A program made the translations under genes and the position numbers. Shown piece after piece: positions 59,465 through 64,000 of a DNA stretch of 64,000 bases. The notes beneath the pieces are model-generated. The model searched no databases and had not been told where the DNA came from. It saw only the letters and a program-made list of their open reading frames with translations. Position 1 is the first letter of the stretch. Each line of letters starts with the position of its first letter. The stretch is from Trichoplusia ni (Eukaryota; Arthropoda; Insecta; Lepidoptera; Noctuidae): positions 11,904,001 through 11,968,000 of the forward strand of contig NC_039478.1 of NCBI RefSeq assembly GCF_003590095.1. The letters run 5' to 3'.

Positions 59465-62400
59465 TCGTTATATTTAGGATATGTCAATTACTTATAGAAA
59501 TATATTTATAATAATATCAAACCTATTCAATTTTAAATGTTCTATGTAGATACACTTTAAACTTAAACACAATCTATTTTATTTTCACAGAATACAAATG
59601 TAGGTATATGTTTTTTGAGTATTGTTTGACAGTTTAATACGATTATTTACTAGGTGTTATTACATTTGTAACAAAGTTAACGAATGATTAAACAATTGTT
59701 TGTAAATATCATTGAAATTTATTATTCCAAATAAGCCTAATCTGACATTAATATATTGGCATGATAATTGTTGGTAACTATTAGGCCTGATAGAATTTAC
59801 CGCTATTGCTAGAATTATATGGATTCCAGAAAGAAGCGGTTCAAATGTTTAAAATATGACCAGTCAAAATTCCCAAACAAATTAGTCAACAGAATCCCTT
59901 ACAATATGCAATCTACAAATACAATTTCATACAATTGGAATGACCTCGTTTTATTAACGACCTTACAAAGAATACGCCAATACGGATGGGGAGACAAGAT
60001 AAAATTCTCAGACAACTGCAATTATACTATCTTTAGAGACTAGTCTGAATTCCCGAATCGACTTTTTGATTAAGTTCAATTTGCTACAGTCGACAAGGCC
60101 ATCCTTAGAGCGAAGACGGTACAATCAGACTTGGTAATGCCAAATAAAAGTGGACCCAATTAGCAAAATAATTCAAGATGGTAGTTGACTGTCGATGGGT
60201 GAATATGGAATGTCTTGATACTTGTTTGAGTGAAGCTCTGTAAATAAGGGGAGCAGACGGTTCTAAGTACCAATATGAAGGCAACTTGAGGACACGTATA
60301 GAAATAAATTGTGGAGTTTAATATCAGAGTCACAGGTCGTTAGCCCGGCCTCGAGCACTGTAACACGATTCCTCCAAGCGCGTCTTGCTAGTGGTATAAC
60401 AGCTGATACATTTGCTTCGTATCTCGTTCACTCGTGTTAGTGTCTTAGTATACATTCATAAATATAGGAGCTGAAGAGTCATGGTCGGAAAAATGGTGAT
60501 ATTGCAAATTTGAGTTTTTTTTTTCTTACTCAAACTTATAACCAAAAAACCGTCACAAATTATGTACACACAATACCTAGTTCATTGGATTATAGACGGA
60601 CGTACGTATACCCTAGTAATGGGGTTCTGCTTGGAACCCTTTTAATAAATGATAAACTTACTAAAAGCGATTAATTTAATTTTAATGACGTAAGCAAAAA
60701 TACTCAATGGAATGAAGATACATGAAACATTTTCAAAGGCATTTCGAAGTACAGTCTTAATATTTTCGGTTTCAAAATCGTTTGCTATGCTTTCAAATGT
60801 TCTCAGGCGCGCAGTGGGGGAAAGATCTTGAAAGGATTTGAGAGATTAAGCACGTCGAATGCTGTCTGTACTGAGTTATTTCCACTCAAGATCGGTGCTC
60901 GGCAAAAACGGGGTTGGATCCCTCAGATCTTTTTTGTAGTCTTAGTCAAGTCTCAATGATGAATTTCGTTAGGATTTCGTGTCAATGACATCCGAGCAGG
61001 GCCGAATTCACTCCGAGTTTCATGGTAAGTACAAATATACCACCATGGCAGTTTTAAGCCTTAAATGTAACTAAACTTAATTTCTTTGATCCTAAGATCT
61101 GGTGAAGACAGATGAAATCGCAAACTGTAAATTAAACTAACTTAAACGAAAATGCGCAATTACCGCTCAAGCATAAACTGCACTAGCAAAACATTATTCA
61201 TCTCGGCGCAATTTCTGAACGAGGATGGTTAAAATTCAAAGTCAAAACGCCACTAACAATACCGCCAAAAGCGTAAAACCAACCGCGACTTTTCAAAGGA
61301 GCCAGCGAACCATTCGAATTTACGGGAAACTCTAGGACAAAACCAGCTATGTCCTGGAGAGACAAATTCCCGCTTACACGCCGAATAATAACTGCCGACG
61401 ACAATTCATGAAATTGCAGCGAATTTCGCTCCAATTGTACATGCCGAAGAATGTTGAATGTTCCATAATTCGTTAGTAATGGCTCAGCATTCGACCGTCT
61501 TTTATCTTTGACTGGAGAATTTGAAGTAACTAATGCATACAATTAAGATTAATGTGTCGTAACACGTATAATGGCGTCAAAAACGTTAGCCGTGAACAAA
61601 CACATGTTGCTAGCGAGGTCTAATCTACGCCAGGCAGGCCCTGCTTTGTTTGCGACGTCGCGGAGATAGTGGCCAGTCCCGTATTAAAATTAAATTTTGC
61701 ACAGCTTGCGATGGTCAGCACTTGTTCATTATTGAAGACAAAATGAAAGCCGGGGTCGACTCCGTCGAGAATAAATTCTAGTTTAGCTCATAGTGTTTCA
61801 TATAAAAACTTCAATATTATTATCGTTCTTAATAATGTGTTAAATTATAAGTTGGAATTTTGGTGAAGTGTTCCAAAATGATATTGGAACAATATAACGA
61901 GAGGGAAAGCGGCAAACGTCATTAGTCGTAATTTTATTCTATAGTTACAACCGACAGTTCTGACGCTTTTCCAACAAAGGGTGATAAATTGTGTGTGCTG
62001 TAAGTAGGCGGCTTTGTTTCGACGTGCCAGTGGGGGTCTGTTAAAGGAGCAGGCTTACTCTTATCGCTTTTAATTTGAAACGATGCCAAAAAAATAAGGA
62101 GATCCTGGAAGCGGGCTGCGGAGCAGCGCGACGGTGTGCGATTACTTAACTTTAGTGCGGCTGCGGACCGAATTACATGGAATGGCGCCCAACGTGGGGC
62201 TTGGTATAAGCAAATTGTGAGAGAACGAAACGCCTTGAAATTGCAAATTCAAGCGGCTCTGGCGCGTTTTGTTCGAGTCGGTACCCGCAATTCGCGCACC
62301 TCTACAGTTCCATACATTATTTATCAAAGTAGCCACAGAAGGAGATTTTTCTGTGCGAGCTTTTGAACGACACTAGAAAAGTAATTTGTAATTCATATAG

Positions 62401-64000
62401 AATTCTTTCCATTATACTCTTTTACTTTATTAAGCGTTTATATTAATTTCTGTTGTCATCCGTTTGCTATGTTCATCAGCCGCAAGCATCACATTGTCTA
62501 TAATCTGATCCAATTAAATTGAACAAAGAACAATCTCGGTGCTAATTTCCCGCGCCGACAAAATGGTTGTTTCAATTATTTTTTTTCCGCCAAATTGTAT
62601 TTCGCCAAAAAAAGATTGCACAAACAAATGTACAAATTAGGCACAAACGAGGCGCCATTTGCCCAGTAATTTTATCAGACTTTTAGTAAAAGGAAGTCGA
62701 GCCCATATTCGATATTTCGACTGAAGAAATAAATGATCGTCTATAATTTCAACGAATTTCCTGCCCGATGCGGCATTATGTTTCGCGACAGAGCAATCTG
62801 GGTCGTGATTACGCAGGGAAAAAACGCTAAGAGGCTCCCTTCTGCGACGTTACATCTTAATGTGGCCACAATGTACATAATGGCAAGATATTTAGACCAC
62901 GAGTGTTCTTGACTGCTATAGATCAAACGAAGACATTACCACAAAACGCCGGTTAGATACCGACAGCATAAAATATTCCAAACGCAATGATATATTTGAG
63001 GGATATGGAAATGGGGACGGCGGGGAGTCGGAATATGTATGCGGGTGTCCGTGACAAGAACAAAAGATTTTGAGATAACACCCGTTTGGATCGTTCTTTA
63101 TGTTGTGTGCGGAAGACGAGAAACCTAAGATTAAGGGGATAGTCAAAACACTAGCATCCGCCCACGGCTTTGTTTGTTTTCACCACAAAAGTCGAAAGTC
63201 TATTTTATTCTAGACAAACACAAATATGCAAAACAGTCATACACAACAACATACCCATGATTACTCTATAACTGTGAACGTATACAAGATTAAAATCCAT
63301 TGTTTTAAGTAGCCCTACATCCGAATCCTTTGGTCAATCGTGCAACAGGTGAGGTCTAAACTTAGCCTTTTGATGGCTATTATTCGGTCAAATGTTTTCA
63401 GCGAGTTAAATTTTAGTAGTAAAGTTTTCAGCTGTTGGGAATGGCGGCGTAATCGATATTTGTGGAAAGAAAAAAGAGGGCTTTTATTGTAAATTATAAA
63501 TTCACTTTCCTATCTAAGCTCACAGTTCTTAATAAGGTATGCAAACTGTATTTTCGATGGTTGCTGACTCTTCCTCCAAAGTTCAGTTGCCTTGATGTTC
63601 TGACAAACCAAAGCTTCATGTTACTTTCGATCGCACATATTATAACTGTTAGAAAGTTAAAGCACTTTCATAAAATAACGCTACCTAAAACAGCGAATAT
63701 GCAGCATATCTATCTCAATCAAACTAAACACAAACCAAGACATCAGTACGTACTTTTCTACGTAGTCTCCAACCACCAATTCTCGAAAAAGAAACTCCGA
63801 AATGTTGCTCTCCTAAAGTAAGTACTAGTGCTGCTTTCAAAATTCAGACTCTTGACACAGAAGGGCGTGTCAGTAACAGCGTCCGTAATGAACGCCTCGA
63901 CTCGAGTCACTTCGTCTCTGTTTTTGCTACACTTACTTGTGACTGAATAATTTACCAGATCCTTGAAGTCGGGACCGACATACGTGCTCCTATCTAGGGC

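Larger units (their letters stand above)
54336..64000. other. Non-coding DNA, AT-rich with repeat fragments
   Basis: No gene is supported. Repeat fragments lie at 55.99, 56.53 and 57.71 kb, and an inverted and tandem motif at 59.39-59.46 kb. The patches at 61.2-61.75 and 62.0-62.4 kb are GC-richer. One minus-strand frame there (61198-61542) has protein-like composition but no recognisable domain. The last 1.5 kb shows nothing distinctive. Confidence 0.6.

Noticed and set aside
63462..63821. 119-codon plus-strand open frame
   Set aside because: Lys/Leu/Phe-rich without a domain or supporting context. Typical of AT-rich non-coding DNA.
1..64000. CRISPR array, prokaryotic operon or phage features
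   Set aside because: No regularly spaced direct repeats, no ribosome-binding-site-led dense coding, and clear insect repeats throughout. The window is eukaryotic.

Overview
The window looks like nuclear DNA of a moth or butterfly (Lepidoptera). It is AT-rich, nearly free of genes, and dotted with short repeats I recognise from lepidopteran genomes: a tRNA-derived SINE with an ATT-rich tail, non-LTR tails ending in the AFAQQWD motif, and a ~250-bp dispersed repeat with a CAAGTGYGAG end and a GAGATATAGCCTGG core. I cannot name a species. No host protein-coding gene can be supported. The window reads as intergenic or large-intron DNA.

The one clear coding object is a Ty1/copia-type LTR retrotransposon at 3214-6646. 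It has two apparently identical 199-bp LTRs, a 5-bp target-site duplication, a primer-binding site matching the anticodon region of initiator tRNA-Met, and a purine-rich stretch before the 3' LTR. A large internal deletion joins the N-terminal part of gag directly to the C-terminal part of integrase in another frame. The gag CCHC knuckle, the protease and the integrase catalytic core are gone. The reverse transcriptase and RNase H region is one long stop-free frame with the expected catalytic motifs. It is a young or recently mobilised, non-autonomous deletion derivative.

Layout: 1-3208 is non-coding, with a strong hairpin near 0.5 kb and a small palindromic repeat. 3214-6646 is the copia derivative. 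6.6-14 kb holds SINE and other repeat fragments, a Helitron-like 3' end, two hairpins and an RFX X-box-like palindrome. 14-26 kb is sparse, with four full CRE palindromes (TGACGTCA) between 17.6 and 24.0 kb. 26-30 kb has a lepidopteran repeat relic and a non-LTR tail. 30-54 kb is largely unique-looking DNA with several GC-richer islands, one well-preserved SINE at 35.7 kb and a few palindromes. 54-58 kb has three more copies of the dispersed repeat and a non-LTR ORF tail. 58-64 kb is AT-rich with a GC-richer stretch at 61-62.4 kb.

No genes work together here apart from the copia parts. Regulatory readings of palindromes and GC islands are inference. Repeat family calls rest on motif recognition and on comparison of copies inside the window, not on a database search.
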